Positions 35,310 to 47,345 are shown, counted from the stretch's first letter. The stretch: 64,000 nt of DNA from Molanna angustata (GCA_963576475.1 OY754980.1:2537567-2601566); one strand, 5' to 3'. A program made the numbers and translations. The notes: generated by a model from the sequence alone, not told the origin.

Positions 35310-35380
35310 ATTATTTAGCTAGCGCATTGGATTAGTAATTCAGTGGACGTGGGTTCGTTCAAATCTCACCTCAACTGACA
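35310..35380 (+). repeat. Degenerate tRNA-like SINE head
   Basis: TAGCTAGCGCATTGGATTAG and GTGGGTTCGTTCAAATCTC resemble a tRNA-like head with a B box carrying a short insertion. It sits inside AT-rich sequence between possible inverted-repeat ends near 35014 (GGGCCAGTCTTATAAACG) and 35765 (rc TAATTATAAACGTCCG). Confidence 0.4.
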
Positions 35381-35862
35381 TTCTTCTTTTTTAAATAAAA
35401 AAAAATAATTAATATAAAATAAAACGAAATTCAGTGTCATCAATGTCATGTTGAAAAAATAAAATATTTGGTCATTTTTTATTGAAAAAAAAGCAATTCA
35501 AAAAAATATAAAACAGTATATTTCAAAATATTCGTAATATTGAAAATGTACTGCAACATAAAAAAAAAACAAGTGTGGTAAAACTCAATCCTTCCATAAC
35601 TTATCGTTAACGAACGCTTAATCGGTGGTCCGACCGTCGGTAAAGGCTATCGGTAAACTTTTACTAAAATTTAACTAACGGATTGTTATAAGACGAAATA
35701 TAGAGCATTTGTATCAAATTTCGGTTTGTTTGGTCTGAAATCTAACTAACGGACGTTTATAATTAGTACATCAAAATTTACATAATTTGTCTTGCTAAGC
35801 ATTGATCGAATTCTATGTAAGTTTTGGAAATTCGGCCCACGATGGTCTGAGCTCCGCGTATG

Positions 35863-36240
35863 TCAGGGAGCAAGATCATAGTTAAATGCTTTGTTGACTC
35901 TGTCCTTTCTCTTCCTTTGTGTAGATTTTGAAACCTGTTTATGTCGCTGAGTTGGTAGTCTCCTGTGATATGGATTCACAACTATCACGCCATAGTTTAG
36001 GAGGTCTTCCTGGTGGTTTTCTTCCGTCTGGGTTTCCTTGAAGAGCAATACGTGGAAGTCTTTCATCGTGTATTCTATTAACGCGTCCATTCCAGCATCG
36101 TCTTCTTTGTCTACCCCATTTGACGATGTATTCTGTATTACACATACTCTGTACAATTATTTTAAGAATTGGTACTCTGTGATCCAGAATGTAACTTGTT
36201 GGTGGCACATTTCTCGAATGAAGCACGTAGCCAGGACTCT
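35863..36240 (-). pseudogene. RTE LINE C-terminal fragment
   Basis: Minus-strand frame with VKWGRQRRRCWNGRVNRIHD, then ERLPRIALQGNPDGRKPPGR and PPKLWRDSCESIS. This is the arginine-rich C-terminal block of RTE-type LINEs. A second frame takes over near 35950, so it is frameshifted. The target duplication was not found. Confidence 0.72.
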
Positions 36241-36479
36241 GTCCTATTCCTTGTTAATGTCCAGTTACAATGTTGCTGCTGTTTTTTGCAATCCAGCAAC
36301 CATGGCGAGAAAAGAGGGTGGATTCGCTTACAAAGAAACATGGGCAAAAAATGAGTGGGACATTTTTTTGGCAAATGGGATTAAGCAATGCACAGCATCA
36401 ATATTAGTGAATGAAGACCGGGGTCCAAATGATTATTTTCTTCTTGTGTGTCACAATCCTAAGATTGATATGTACCAAG

Positions 36480-37262
36480 CACTCTATCTCTCCACTAGAA
36501 CGTATAGAATTTAAAACATGTCTCCTTGTCTTTAAAGCACTCAATAGCATGGCCCCGGAATATAAATCGGAACTTTGTGTTCCATTTTCACCTAACAATA
36601 AACAAACAAAGTACGCTAAGATCAATGACCCAATCCAATAAAAAACTAGTAGAAACCAATCTCACAAATAAGCCTAAATACCTATATCGATCTTTTGGCG
36701 TTTCTGGACCAAAGTCATGGAACAATCTTCCAATGGATATAAGATGTGCCGAAAATATCAATGAATTCAAGAAGAAATTAAAAACTCATCTTTTCCGCAA
36801 GTCGTATCCAGATTGTCCTTCATCCGTTCAATAATATTATGTGTACTAAATACTATGCCAGTTTACTTTGAATCGACTATTTTTTATAATTAATTTCATC
36901 TGGATTATGTAATATGTATATAACTAGATTAATTTGTGATTTCTAGGTATTTTTTTAAGTTTTATGTTTCACCATTTTCAATGTGTTAACTATAGGACTA
37001 ATTTTAACTTAATTTTAACTTATTGTATTTTTTTAAGTTTTATGTTTCACCATTTTCAATGTGTTAGCTATAGGACTAATTTTAACTTAATTTTAACTTA
37101 TTGTATTTTTTTAAGTTTTATGTTTCACCATTTTCAATGTGTTAGCTATATGACTAATTTTACCTTTTTTTTTTTGCAAACTGAAAGCGCCCTTGAGGTG
37201 ACCACGGTTGTCACTAAACGGCGCTTTATAAATTGTCCTTATTATTATTATTATATTATTAT
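36480..37262 (+). pseudogene. CR1-like LINE 3' end with a 79-bp triplication
   Basis: Frames at 36498-36641 and 36640-36834 together give the C-terminus: ERIEFKTCLLVFKALNS, then LYRSFGVSGPKSWNNLPMDI and NEFKKKLKTHLFRKSY and stop. The 3' UTR holds three tandem copies of a 79-bp unit (TTTTTTAAGTTTTATGTTTC at about 36951, 37030, 37109). It ends with CGGCGCTTTATAAATTG and (TTA)n microsatellite at 37239-37262, typical of CR1/L2-group 3' ends. Confidence 0.75.
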
Positions 37263-37760
37263 CACTTTTGTACGCCAGTCTCTTCATTTCTTGGTAGCAG
37301 CTACAGCGCACATTACTGATCATTTGGTCCATATAACTGTCTCTAGGGCGACCTCTATGGTTTTTACCTTCCGTTATTCCTTCGACGATTAACGTGCAGA
37401 TCCGGATGCCTGATGATATGGCTTATCCATTTGGATCGTTGTTGGGCAACACTCTTTAGGGTTGCCTTGTTTCTCCGATTCTGCTCAATACCACGTCGTT
37501 TGGAATGAATAAGTCTGACCAAAGGATCAATGGTCCGGACTCTCTTTATAAGATTATAGAGTCAAAATTAAAGAATCTCCCGCTTGTGGTTGTGTAGGTA
37601 TTCAATTATGGCCAACGAAATTCTTTTGAGATTATTTTCTCCCAATCCTGTACGGAGGCCTGCTCTTTTTGACACCAAGTCGTCCAGTCCTGTGCAGCCT
37701 GCTTCCAGGATGCGCCAGCATATCGTTGGACATCGTACACCTCCACTAGCGTACATAATA
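37263..37760 (-). pseudogene. RTE LINE fragments, frameshifted
   Basis: On the minus strand, HRGRPRDSYMDQMISN with SCYQEMKRLAYKS (about 37345-37265), and upstream SKWISHIIRHPDLHVN. A second scrap (37755-37600) reads SWKQAAQDWTTW. These are C-terminal RTE blocks from one or two broken insertions. Confidence 0.6.
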
Positions 37761-38388
37761 ATAATAAGTTTAAATGGTTTTAATACAGATACGTATGTTT
37801 AATTAATTTCGATTATAAATGTAGCGTAATCATCGTTTCCTCAATTTTACTTAATTGATTTAAGTTTTTTATTAACCTTGACGGAAAACAAACAAACACG
37901 CACATTGACGTAAATAAACAAGGAGTTTTAATACTTTCTATGTCAGTTTCATCAGACCGTACACACCTGCTTATAATGATACAGAATCATCGTTTAGCTG
38001 TAAGGTATTTGCGATTACATGAACATCAACAAGATTATTTTGCTAAAACAGAAGAGCGAATCGAATTAGCTTGTTAAATATTATGTTATATTTCTAACCT
38101 CGACCACGTGACGAGAATGGGAGATAACAGGTGACCCCAAATTGTCTCCGGAAATATTTTTTTTTTTGTCAATCGACCACTTAGGGATGGAGAGATAGGT
38201 GGAATTCGGAGTCATATGAGGGCATGCGGGAGGGGCACACAAACTGCGAAAAACAGGTTTCCAAAACCAATCACAAGAAGAAGAAGTAATACTCTGTTTC
38301 TTCACTTCACCATAATATAAGTCTTCCTGCCTTTCTCGTATTCCATATTTGAAATTAAATATCGAGTGCAGACTTGGTGTGATGTATC

Positions 38389-38702
38389 CATAGATTTTTA
38401 TTATAATATACTAGATTTAGTACTCCGTGCAAAAAGTGAGTCATGGAAAATCGTGCGTTTGACGTTTTGGTTGGCAACATATTTCAGTTTTCCTTGCATT
38501 TTACACTTCCTAGATAACTGTTTTCTAAATCTTAATGAACAATGTGTTTTTTTCGACAAATAAATCCGAAAACAATTCATATCAGTCGTTATTCTCTAGG
38601 TATAGAAAAAACGATGTGGTCTGCCCACCAAAACGTCAAAAATCCCCCGGAAAAATGCCTCATTTTGATTCGACATCTAGTATATTATAATAAAAATCTA
38701 TG
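38389..38702 (-). mobile_element. hAT MITE family M, copy 3 (inverted)
   Basis: Ends CATAGATTTTTA and TAAAAATCTATG, flanked by GATGTATC (38381-38388) and GATGCATC (38703-38710), an 8-bp duplication with one change. The interior is the reverse complement of copies 1 and 2 (GTACTCCGTGCAAAAAGTGA). Confidence 0.9.
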
Positions 38703-38984
38703 GATGCATCCGATTTATTTACAAATATCAACATGTTGCTAGTATCAACAAATACATATATTCCCAATATTAAGTAGGTACCTAATATCGTAGTGCAGTA
38801 ATATTCGGTTTTAACTAAATAATGACACGTGAACGAAAAGGAAATCGTAAAAAAGCAACAACACTTCCTTAGAATCACATGACAACAAAGTTATTATTAT
38901 TTTAATAGTGTTTCCGAAAACATTATATTATCTTTGAAAAAAAAACATTATTTTTTACACCTCACTAACCCAAGGGGATAGTTA

Positions 38985-39475
38985 TTTATTTATTTAGAGG
39001 ACAACATACAGCATATAATAAATTATATAAATAAAGATGATTTGATTAATAATAAAGCCAATTACAGGTTGTCGCTGAAGTTATTGTGGTGTATTAAGAT
39101 ACATTAGGTATAGTTACATATTATGGTGAGATATTATGTGAATGATGTGTGAAATTGCATATATAAATGTGTCAGTATATTCATTCATACCATCACGGCA
39201 TATCCCACAATGTGGGGTAACCAGCGAAAGGTGTGCGGGTGTGCATTGCCTTATAAAAGGAAGCACAACATATCTATGTATACCCACACACCAGTCTCGT
39301 CTCACCTAAAAAGGCACTATATTCAGAATGGGTTGTGAACCTCATTGCTGAACTATGTAAGATGTTAATGTTGCCTGTTGTATTTTCGATTACCCGGCTC
39401 TTACGGGACACTCGAAAACAATAATAGAAAAGAGTGGAAGCACTATTCTAAGCCGGTGCCTCACAGCTAGCTCAC
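38985..39475 (+). repeat. LINE-like 3' repeat with (TTTA)n start
   Basis: Begins with TTATTTATTTA and includes CATCACGGCATATCCCACAA and TGGGGTAACCAGCG. It ends with a block shared with 19228-19340 (GGCTCTTACGGGAC). At least two dispersed repeats are joined. It is non-coding. Confidence 0.45.
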
Positions 39476-39689
39476 AGCTTTAATAAAATAATACTGAAAA
39501 TAATTCACAATCACACTGTGTAATTGATTGAGTAAGAAAGTTTATGAAACTTTAAAACATCCATTGCTTTTTTACCAATTCTTATATTCCAGTCATATCA
39601 ATCTGGTTGGTTAAATTTGATTATGAGGATGAAATTTTAAGTTTGATATATTTTTTAAATGTGGGGGCGCTAAGTAAGAATATGTCGAT

Positions 39690-40235
39690 CTCTTGGAAAT
39701 GCAGATTATCAACTAGTATCATGCGATGAGATTGTATTCTGAAAGTTTCATCACAATGTATCTGTGTGTGTGTGTGTGTGTGTGTGCTGTGTACTATGTT
39801 CTATGTACGGCGTGTTTATTTGACTTTATCGATTATTGACTAAAGTACTCATTCGATTCCTTTAAAATTTTGCAAATTTGTGTATTTAATACTCGCTTAG
39901 ACACCATTGTCGGCCTTAATGGCTCAGTTAGTTGGGTATCTGGCTGCTGATCCAAAGGTCCTGGGTTCGATTCCCGGTGGAGACACAGTTTTTAATTTTG
40001 TTTTCAGTCTGGATCTGTGAGATGATAAATATCGTAAGTCTCCATAATGTGGCAACTTGTTATTGGGTGCGTGTTAAATTAATATTTGACATAGTACCTG
40101 TTAGTTGCCCGAGAAGTTAATAAAATAAATAAATAAATAAATTAGATTTTGATGAATATCCGAATAGTGCTTCTCATTTTTTTAACTGTCAAATATTTCC
40201 AAGTGACCCAAGCTCAGGATACATAAAATTTGAAA
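39690..40235 (+). repeat. Dispersed repeat X, copy 3, split by SINE-2
   Basis: Matches copy 2 through AATACTCGCTTAGACACC, then breaks at a SINE (39913-40141) and resumes AGATTTTGATGAATATC. The break gives the site order: X is older than SINE-2. Confidence 0.75.
39913..40141 (+). mobile_element. tRNA-derived SINE, family 2, full-length copy
   Basis: The tRNA-like head includes ATGGCTCAGTTAGTTGGGTA (A box) and CTGGGTTCGATTCCCGG (B box). The body contains GATAAATATCGTAAGTCTCC and GTGGCAACTTGTTATTGGGT. The 3' region CTGTTAGTTGCCCGAGAAG is followed by (AAAT)n. It is complete here, so it provides the empty site for the Helitron in the copy at 45102. Confidence 0.9.
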
Positions 40236-40446
40236 TTAAATGTACTCAACTACCTACCAAATAAGAAAAAATAAAATATATTTTGTATATTAAGTGATCC
40301 GACATTACTTAAGTCAGAGTAGGTATGTCCGATTCTTTAAGAACGTTCCGGCTAAAATAGATGCGTTGCTATTCCACTTAGTCCAATTTGATATTCTATA
40401 ATGCTGAAATAAGAACGTTCCTATTTAGAAACGTTCTTACTCCAAG

Positions 40447-40569
40447 AATGAAATATGCATTATAGTAGTTTCTTGTTTTGTCCGACGAGCGGCCGCATTG
40501 GGATGAACAGAACTTCTTAGTTCTATAATGTTCCCCATGAAGTGGGGTAGGTGACTGCGGCTTTCCTTA
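40447..40569. mobile_element. 123-bp insertion in element V
   Basis: Flanked by CTTACTCCAAG at 40436-40446 and 40570-40580 (11 bp). It contains GACGAGCGGCCGCATTGGG, GC-rich for this region, and GTGGGGTAGGTGACTGCGGC. Direct duplications of this length suggest a retroposed fragment (SINE-like), family unknown. Confidence 0.65.
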
Positions 40570-40949
40570 CTTACTCCAAGTAAGACATGAATAACTCAAT
40601 TCCCTATTCTATAACCACATTTTAGTCGAATCTACTGTCAAAACATTCTTATTTTAGTTCACACCTTATTGGAAGCGTACTATGTATTTATTTTCACAGC
40701 AGTCAGGGATATTTTGGTTAATTAGAGAACATCAGTTGTGAACGGAAACAAATAAAAATAGATAATTTACACGTGTTGCGTTATGTTGAAAATAAAAACT
40801 AAAAAATATTAATGCAGATCACTTGAAATGTTAGGTTAGGCGACATCGCGGCGACATGACACAAATAAACATGGCCGAACAGTGCGCATGCGTTGTTTCC
40901 GCCATAGACAATTTGAGTTCAAACTATTATCTACGGTGCACTAACTTTG

Positions 40950-41340
40950 ACAAGCGTCTGCCGTCAGACAAGGGACGGAAGTCAGAAATACGCGTGCGCA
41001 CAAATATTTAACTGAATAAATAATAAATAGTATTAAAAATAGTAGGGATCTTACAACCACGTAAATAATATGTTGAGAATATATTTTTTTGAAAAATGCG
41101 ATCAAATACGAATACATAATAAACTAATTCCTAACTTCAAACGGCAAAGATGTTGATAGAATTTTTCCCGCGACCAAATTTCCATTTAATTTATAAAGCA
41201 ACTCGCTCACGCGAGTCGCTGTAATTATTAAAGACTGACTAAACCTAACCAAAAAATGTATAATATTCCCTAGATTCATATTTCAAGTTTCAACCGATCA
41301 CACTATCGGTCATTATTTTTTTCTAGAGCCAGACGCTAGT
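40950..41340. mobile_element. 391-bp DNA transposon inserted in element V
   Basis: Terminal inverted repeats ACAAGCGTCTG and (reverse complement of right) ACTAGCGTCTGG. Flanks are CTAACTTTG (40941-40949) and CTAATTTTG (41341-41349), an 8-9 bp duplication with one change. It is non-coding. The duplication length suggests hAT-like, but the family is not recognised. Confidence 0.72.
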
Positions 41341-41463
41341 CTAATTTTGTATATTTTAGTTTTAAATCAACGTCAGTTACAGAATACGGAATAAAGTTCA
41401 AATGACCTTAATTCTAAAATTTTAGATCGTTCTTATTTTAGATAATAACGTTACTGTATTGGA

Positions 41464-42208
41464 CGTAAAATGAATGTACCAAAAATACAGTAATTGACCC
41501 AGACCCGTTGGCATAGACGAATATTATTTTTTACATATAGGTACACATTACACACCTATGGCCTGGTCTGGTGTGCCGATGCATGCTGTGGGTACTAGTG
41601 TACGTATATACGATTCATTCACGGTTACGTCTTGCATCACAACCATATTCGGGTCACGGTTAAGCCACAATCACCAACCAAAGAAGTCCCAAAAACCAGA
41701 CCAACCACATATTAAGTATACTATACATATTTGATTTTTTTCTTTGTTGTTACAATTTTAAACGGATGGTGATGGTGGAAATTTAAAAAAAAAAAGAATT
41801 TTATTTGAAAAAAAAATGGACGTAGGCAATAAAAAAAGCTTAAATCTATATATCAATACGTGAAGCGAAATATTCGGACCCATTTTGAAGCAAACTGCGC
41901 GCACGGATGATTTTGAGATTTATCTTTCTCTTCTCTTGTTAAATGTAACTAACAGTGGATATACACAATTGGATGGCAGGCCTAACTATACATTGTTCCA
42001 TTTATTTGTATATATATATAATGAATGAAACTTGTTCATCTGTGTATACTCCCAATAAAATGAAATAAAAAATAGATGTCTTAATTTTGTATACTCGTAT
42101 TATAACTTTTTTATTTATTTATTTATTTCTCTGCCACCTCGGTACAGGCTCAGCCTAGTGAGGTGGTATATCTAAAGTAATAAAGCAATCAAAATGTTAG
42201 TGTCTGTG

Positions 42209-42241
<33 letters not shown>

Positions 42242-43117
42242 TTGTCTCACGCCTTCTGAAAAACCAAGAGCATCTAAAAATCTAATTTATGTGCGAACGT
42301 GTACCTGTATACCTGATGCAGTGTCACGCTAAAAATAATGCGATAAAAATGCTGAATTTTAAAAATATTTCAATAATTATTTTTTTCATACAAAATTTTC
42401 CAAGTCGTATCTGTCAAAAAAGTGTGCATTTTGAACGCAAATATCTGTTAGTTTAAAAGTTAAAAGTACGTATTTACACGAAAAAATTTTACTTTCAAGT
42501 ATAACTTAGCGTTTAAGTGAAAAACATGGTGAATATTTTGTATAATTATAATGTTTAACTTATTTTTAAAGTAAGCGTTTTGTACATATGTAAATGCCGC
42601 CATTTTAATATCTTTTCATACAATATTTCATTTTCCTACCGAATGAATATGTTCTTGAAAATAATAAACCTTTGAAATAAATATAATTATGAAATAATAA
42701 AATGAAACACAAGACATTACAGCAAGTTTTAAGACGTATATTGTAAAAGTCTGTTAATTATTAGTAAAGATATAGGCATAATAAAATTGCATAATTTGTA
42801 TATAATATTTGATATTTCGGACAATTTTCATTTTTATGGCATCGAACAAACCAATGTAGGACGTAGGTACCTACATATTATTCAAAAAATGTCTACAAAC
42901 CATTTGATATTTTTTACATGTTCTATGGTTACTATGGTTACGGACACATTCTGATATTCAAATAAAATTTGTTATAAATCGAATTCGAATTAATTTAGAA
43001 CATCATTGTAGGTAGGTACCTACATATCTAATACTACTTAAAAACCAACAATATATTAATTTCGTATAGGAAAATTATTAAACTATCTTAGGTTAACTAC
43101 AATACACATGTCAATCA
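41464..43117. other. AT-rich intron with TG microsatellite
   Basis: No gene. A (TTTA)n tract at 42110-42128 is followed by a GCCACCTCGGTACAGGCTCA patch, probably a LINE tail. (TG)n lies at about 42204-42241. Confidence 0.5.
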
Positions 43118-44060
43118 ATCTACAAACTATTTCCTATAGTGAAATTCTTCTTTTATTTAAGTAGACCTTTGGGTGATTTTTTATACAAACTATTTCTTGG
43201 AGTTTAATTCTTCTTCCTCTTCTTTTGTGAAGTCATTTGGGACAGTTCATAAATAAATAATTTCCTATAGTCTAATTTTTCTTTTTCTTAATTTATGTAG
43301 ACCTTGGGTGAGTTTTTATACAAACTATTTCCTATAGTCTAATTCATCTTCTTCCTCTTCTTTTATGTAGCCCTTTGGGTGAGTTTTTATACAAACTTAT
43401 TCCTATTATCTAATTCTTTTTCTTCTTATTTTATGTAGACCTCTGGGCCAGTTTTGATACCAACTATTTCTTTTAACGTATTTCTTCTTTTTCTAATTTA
43501 ATGTAGACCTTTGTTGAATTTTGTATAAACTAATTTCCTATAGTCTAATTTTTCCTCTTTTATGTAGACCAAGGGAGAGTTTTCATGCAAACTTTTCCTT
43601 TAGTCTAATTCTTCTTCGTCTTCTTTTATGTTGACCTTTGCGTTAGTTTTTATACAATCTATTTCCTGACGTATAATTATTCTTCTAATATGTAGACCTT
43701 TGGGTCAGTTTTTATATTAACTATTTTCTTTAGTCTAATTCTTCTTTTTCTTATTTTTTGTAGATCTTTTGGTTAGTTTTTATACAAACTATTTCCTTTA
43801 GTCTAATTCTTCGTTTTCTTATTTAATGTAGACGTTGGGTGAATTTTATATAAAATATTTCCTATATTTCAATTCATCTTCTTCTTCTTTTATGAAGACC
43901 ATTTGGTCAGTTTTTTATATAATACATTTACTATTGTGTAATTCTTTTATTGCATCTTTTATGTAGACCATTGGGTCAGTTTTTATTACAAACAATTTGT
44001 TATAGTCTTATACTTATTCTTTTTTTTCATTTAGTCTTTTGGGTTAGTTTTAAGTCTTAT
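43118..44060 (+). repeat. Degenerate tandem array, about 65-bp period
   Basis: About 14 diverged copies of a unit like TATACAAACTATTTCCTATA + GTCTAATTCTTCTT + TTATGTAGACCTTTGGGTGA + GTTTT. Copies vary in length. Many contain pyrimidine-rich CTTCTTCTT. It is an old array. Confidence 0.85.
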
Positions 44061-44099
44061 AGTCTATTGTATAGAAATATTATAAACAACATGCACACT

Positions 44100-44700
44100 T
44101 GACGAAAATACATAAAACGAATGGGATGTGACCATCACTAGAATCTTCTCAATACTTTTTTTCAATCGAAATTTACACCATTTATTATATCATCATATAT
44201 TGCTTAATTTTCAATAACTACATATTTGATTTTGATGACAATATAATAAAAAATCGGGGTTGTGGCCATTACTGGACTCTTCACAACGTTTATATTCAAA
44301 TTAAAAACTATTTAAGTTTTCTTCTGTAATGTAGATCAGTTTTATTGTGCAAAAATATAATAATCTATAGGTATGCACACTTGACGAAAAATATAAAAAC
44401 GAATGGGATGTGACCAACACTAGAATCTTTTCAGTACTTTTGTTTATTTAATTTTTAAGACATTTCCCATCATCCAAAATTACTAAATATTTAAAAAACA
44501 TTTGCGTTCGATGACAATATATAAAAATAGTGGTTGTGGCCAAATCCAAACTCTTTACAACGTTGTCTCTTTATAATCAGTCATATTTAAAACCATTTAC
44601 CATAGACCATGCGTGCAGAAATTGTATGTACCTATGTACTTATATATGAAAACAAATGGGTTGTGACCATCACTTGAACATTTTACATCGCTTAAACTCA
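44100..44700 (+). repeat. Degenerate tandem array carrying the X/W end motif
   Basis: GAATGGGATGTGACCATCAC-type words recur at about 44119, 44259, 44401, 44530 and 44655, each followed by CT(A/T)GAATCTTCTC-like sequence. This is the right-end motif of repeats X and W (GTGGGTTGTGGCCAACGCTA), here arranged in tandem at about 140 bp. Confidence 0.7.
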
Positions 44701-45101
44701 ATTAAATTTCAAACTACTTTTCATACTACGAATTAGCAAATATTTTTTGTGACAATATTATATAAACGATTGCTTATTCCTTCACTAATTTACATTCTTG
44801 GCCAACGGCGGGACATAAAAGCTAGTACCAAATAATCCTATAAAAAAATGTTTCATATAACTTATTTAAATTGTACTTTTTCTTTTTAATATTTTTATTG
44901 TTTGTATATTGTTATATTTTGTTTGGTTTCAATAATAAAAAAATATATATATAATTTATGTACATGTGTACAAAGGCAGGTTTATTGCCTAAGGCAATTT
45001 CTTCCAACCAACGCGAATCTGATTTTACAAAAAAAAATCAGTTTCTATATAAGAGTTGTTACAATTTTACATGGAATCTTAATGTTTTATTAAAACGTCG
45101 G

Positions 45102-46338
45102 CCTTTGTGGCTCAGTTGGTTAGGTATCTGACTGCTGATCCAAGGGTCCCGGGTTCGATTTCCGGTGGAGCCACAGTTTTTAATTGTGTTTTCAGCCTAG
45201 ATCTGTGAGACGATAAATATCATAAGTCTCAAAAATGTGGCAACTTGTTATTGGGTGCGTGTTAAATAACTAGTTGCATGTAACACATGAGATCCAACTG
45301 ACGACAGCGATAGTATGTATAGTTGAAGAATAAGTACCAAACTATAATCCCATAAATACAAATTATTTAATATTTTAAGATATTTGATTTTCTATACAAC
45401 ACATGTACCTACATATGTATGTATGTCAAGATAGGATAGTATGGAGGTCAGTCCTTTGATCCTTCCCAGAATATGAAAACAGAATGATGGTATGTATGTA
45501 TGTTTGGAGATTAGTATCAAACTATTAAGTCTTCTTAGATATTGTGTGTAGGCTAAATTGTATGAAGCAATGTCGTCACTAAATTCAATTTTTATAAAAA
45601 TTATTAAAAAATATTTGAGATATGCTAATACAATGTTAATATTTTTTATAGAAAATTAAATTTTCTAGTTGGGGTCTTTCGGCTTTTTTCGATATTTAAA
45701 AAAAAAATGGAAATATAGGCAGTTAAACTCATAAATTTATCATAAAAAAAATATTTTTCTTAATAAAAAATGTTTGAGAAACCCTGGAATTTAAAAAAAA
45801 AACTAATTTGAGACTTTGTATTTGTCTATGTTTATACCAATTTTCAGCGTTCTAGCTTTTACGGTTTCTGAGATATATGGAAAAATAAATCAAAATTTCA
45901 AAAGTTGATAACCCCTGACTGAAACAAAAATTCACAATTCTGCGTATAAAAGTTTTGTAGGCCTATAACTGTTTATATATTATAAAAATTTGGGCTCTGT
46001 AAATTGAGCGGATCAAAAGTTATAAGGGACGGACGGACACACAGACAGACACACACACACAAAACTCACATAAAATGTTCTACTCCGAATTCTGAGTAAA
46101 TCCATGTATGGGAACATATATGCTGCGAGGCCACTAGTTGGTGTTATTAACTTGCAAAAAGTCCACTCCACCATACAAAATTTTCCTTCGTACACGCATC
46201 TTGGCTTAATAATGTCGATTCATTAAGAGAATTGAATTCTCATGAACGAATCGACAGTTGGATTATTTGTCATAGAAACTGTTAGTTGCCCGAGAAGCTA
46301 CATAAAATAAAATACAATAAATAAATAAAATAATACAT
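45102..46338 (+). mobile_element. tRNA-derived SINE, family 2, interrupted by a Helitron
   Basis: The head GTGGCTCAGTTGGTTAGGTA, B box CGGGTTCGATTTCC and body run to 45269 (GTGCGTGTTAAATAA). Similarity to the full copy resumes at 46263 (TATTTGTCATAGAAACTG, then TTGCCCGAGAAGC and (AAAT)n). The Helitron lies exactly between. Confidence 0.88.
45270..46262 (-). mobile_element. Helitron family H, copy 3, complete non-autonomous
   Basis: 993 bp. On the minus strand it starts TCCAACTGTCGATTCG after A and ends CAACTAG before T. That is the Helitron signature: 5' TC, 3' CTRR, AT target, no duplication. A hairpin CATGT-GTT-ACATG sits 3 bases before CAACTAG's C. The 5' 13-mer recurs inverted (ATCGACAGTTGGAT in other copies) just inside the 3' hairpin. 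A larger palindrome follows the 5' end (GTCGATTCGTTCATGAGAAT with its complement). There is no Rep/helicase. Confidence 0.85.
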
Positions 46339-46899
46339 CGTACACTTTTAGGCCATTATTTGGAAAATAAATCAATCGCGGATCCGCAGAGCTGGATCCA
46401 GCATTTGCATTTCCTACATTAGGTACTCCTCCAGTTTTAATAATGTTATGTTTGAGACTTACATATATATGGGAAATATGTAAAAATTGCTAATACACTA
46501 CATTATGTATATGTCAATGAGGAGGAAAAAAAACATCTAGGAATTTGTACATAATCCTTTTTTGGACACAATATGAAGAAGACAAATGGACGTCTGAGTT
46601 ATTGTGTTGAAAAATCAAATGTCATCGTCACCTCGAGGTCATTTGATTGCCATCATTGTCACCTACCTATTATGAATGGAAGGTGAACGACCAAATTTGC
46701 GCAAATATTGCCATGTAACAAAGTGTCATTTATAAAGAAAATTAACGAAAATAATACTTTGTATGTCCTCGTACATAGCCGCGAAGATTTCATTGAGAGG
46801 CCCTATAGAAAAAAAAACGAGTCCTCACTACCAATTAACTTTTGTATGGAAAATATTCAGCATCTCTATGAAATGAGTTTGTTAAATTATTTTTAATTT
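46339..46899. other. AT-rich intron, no gene seen
   Basis: Nothing recognisable. The short frame at 46708-46896 has no domain and is probably chance. Confidence 0.4.
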
Positions 46900-47345
46900 A
46901 AATATTTTATTACGAAAACTTGATGATTCTTCAATGCCATTTATAAAATTGATGTGCTTTTTAGCAATTTGAAAATAAAAATATCAAATTAATATTCCCG
47001 AGCTTGAGGGCATTTTGAAATATTTGACTGTTACAAAAATTGAGAAGCACTGACCAGATATAATTAAAAATCTAAGCGAGAATTAGATATACAAATTTGA
47101 AAAGAATCGAATGAGTACTTTAGTCTATAATCGAATATATAAAGTAGAATAAACGCGACGTACACTGCACATAATATGTAGTATAAAGCACACACACATA
47201 TATGTATTGTGATGAAACTTTCAGAATACAATCTCAGCATGATACTGTTTGATAATCTGCAATTAAAAATATAATACCTTAAAAATTGTGAATTCATAAT
47301 TCCCCACTATATTCCCTTGGGGTAGCGAGGGGTAAAAAACGACAG
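46900..47345 (-). repeat. Dispersed repeat X, copy 4
   Basis: The reverse strand matches copy 2. It starts at the CCCCTCGCTACCCCAAGGG end (plus CTTGGGGTAGCGAGGGG at 47318) and runs through TATCTAATTCTCGCTTAG. The far end is diverged. Confidence 0.65.

Larger units (their letters stand above)
40338..41463 (+). repeat. Non-autonomous element V, copy 2, with two insertions
   Basis: Colinear with copy 1 (28250-28790) except for extra blocks at 40447-40569 and 40950-41340. Removing them restores similarity across the junctions. Confidence 0.72.

Noticed and set aside
36038..36514. Plus frame of 158 codons
   Set aside because: It runs antisense through the RTE fragment at 35863-36240 and then into unrelated sequence; no coherent protein.
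39916..39988. A functional tRNA gene at the SINE-2 head
   Set aside because: Followed by the shared SINE body and (AAAT)n tail; the anticodon arm does not pair convincingly.
42204..42241. (TG)n and other simple repeats as regulatory Z-DNA elements
   Set aside because: Microsatellites are common in this intron; nothing in the sequence ties them to regulation.
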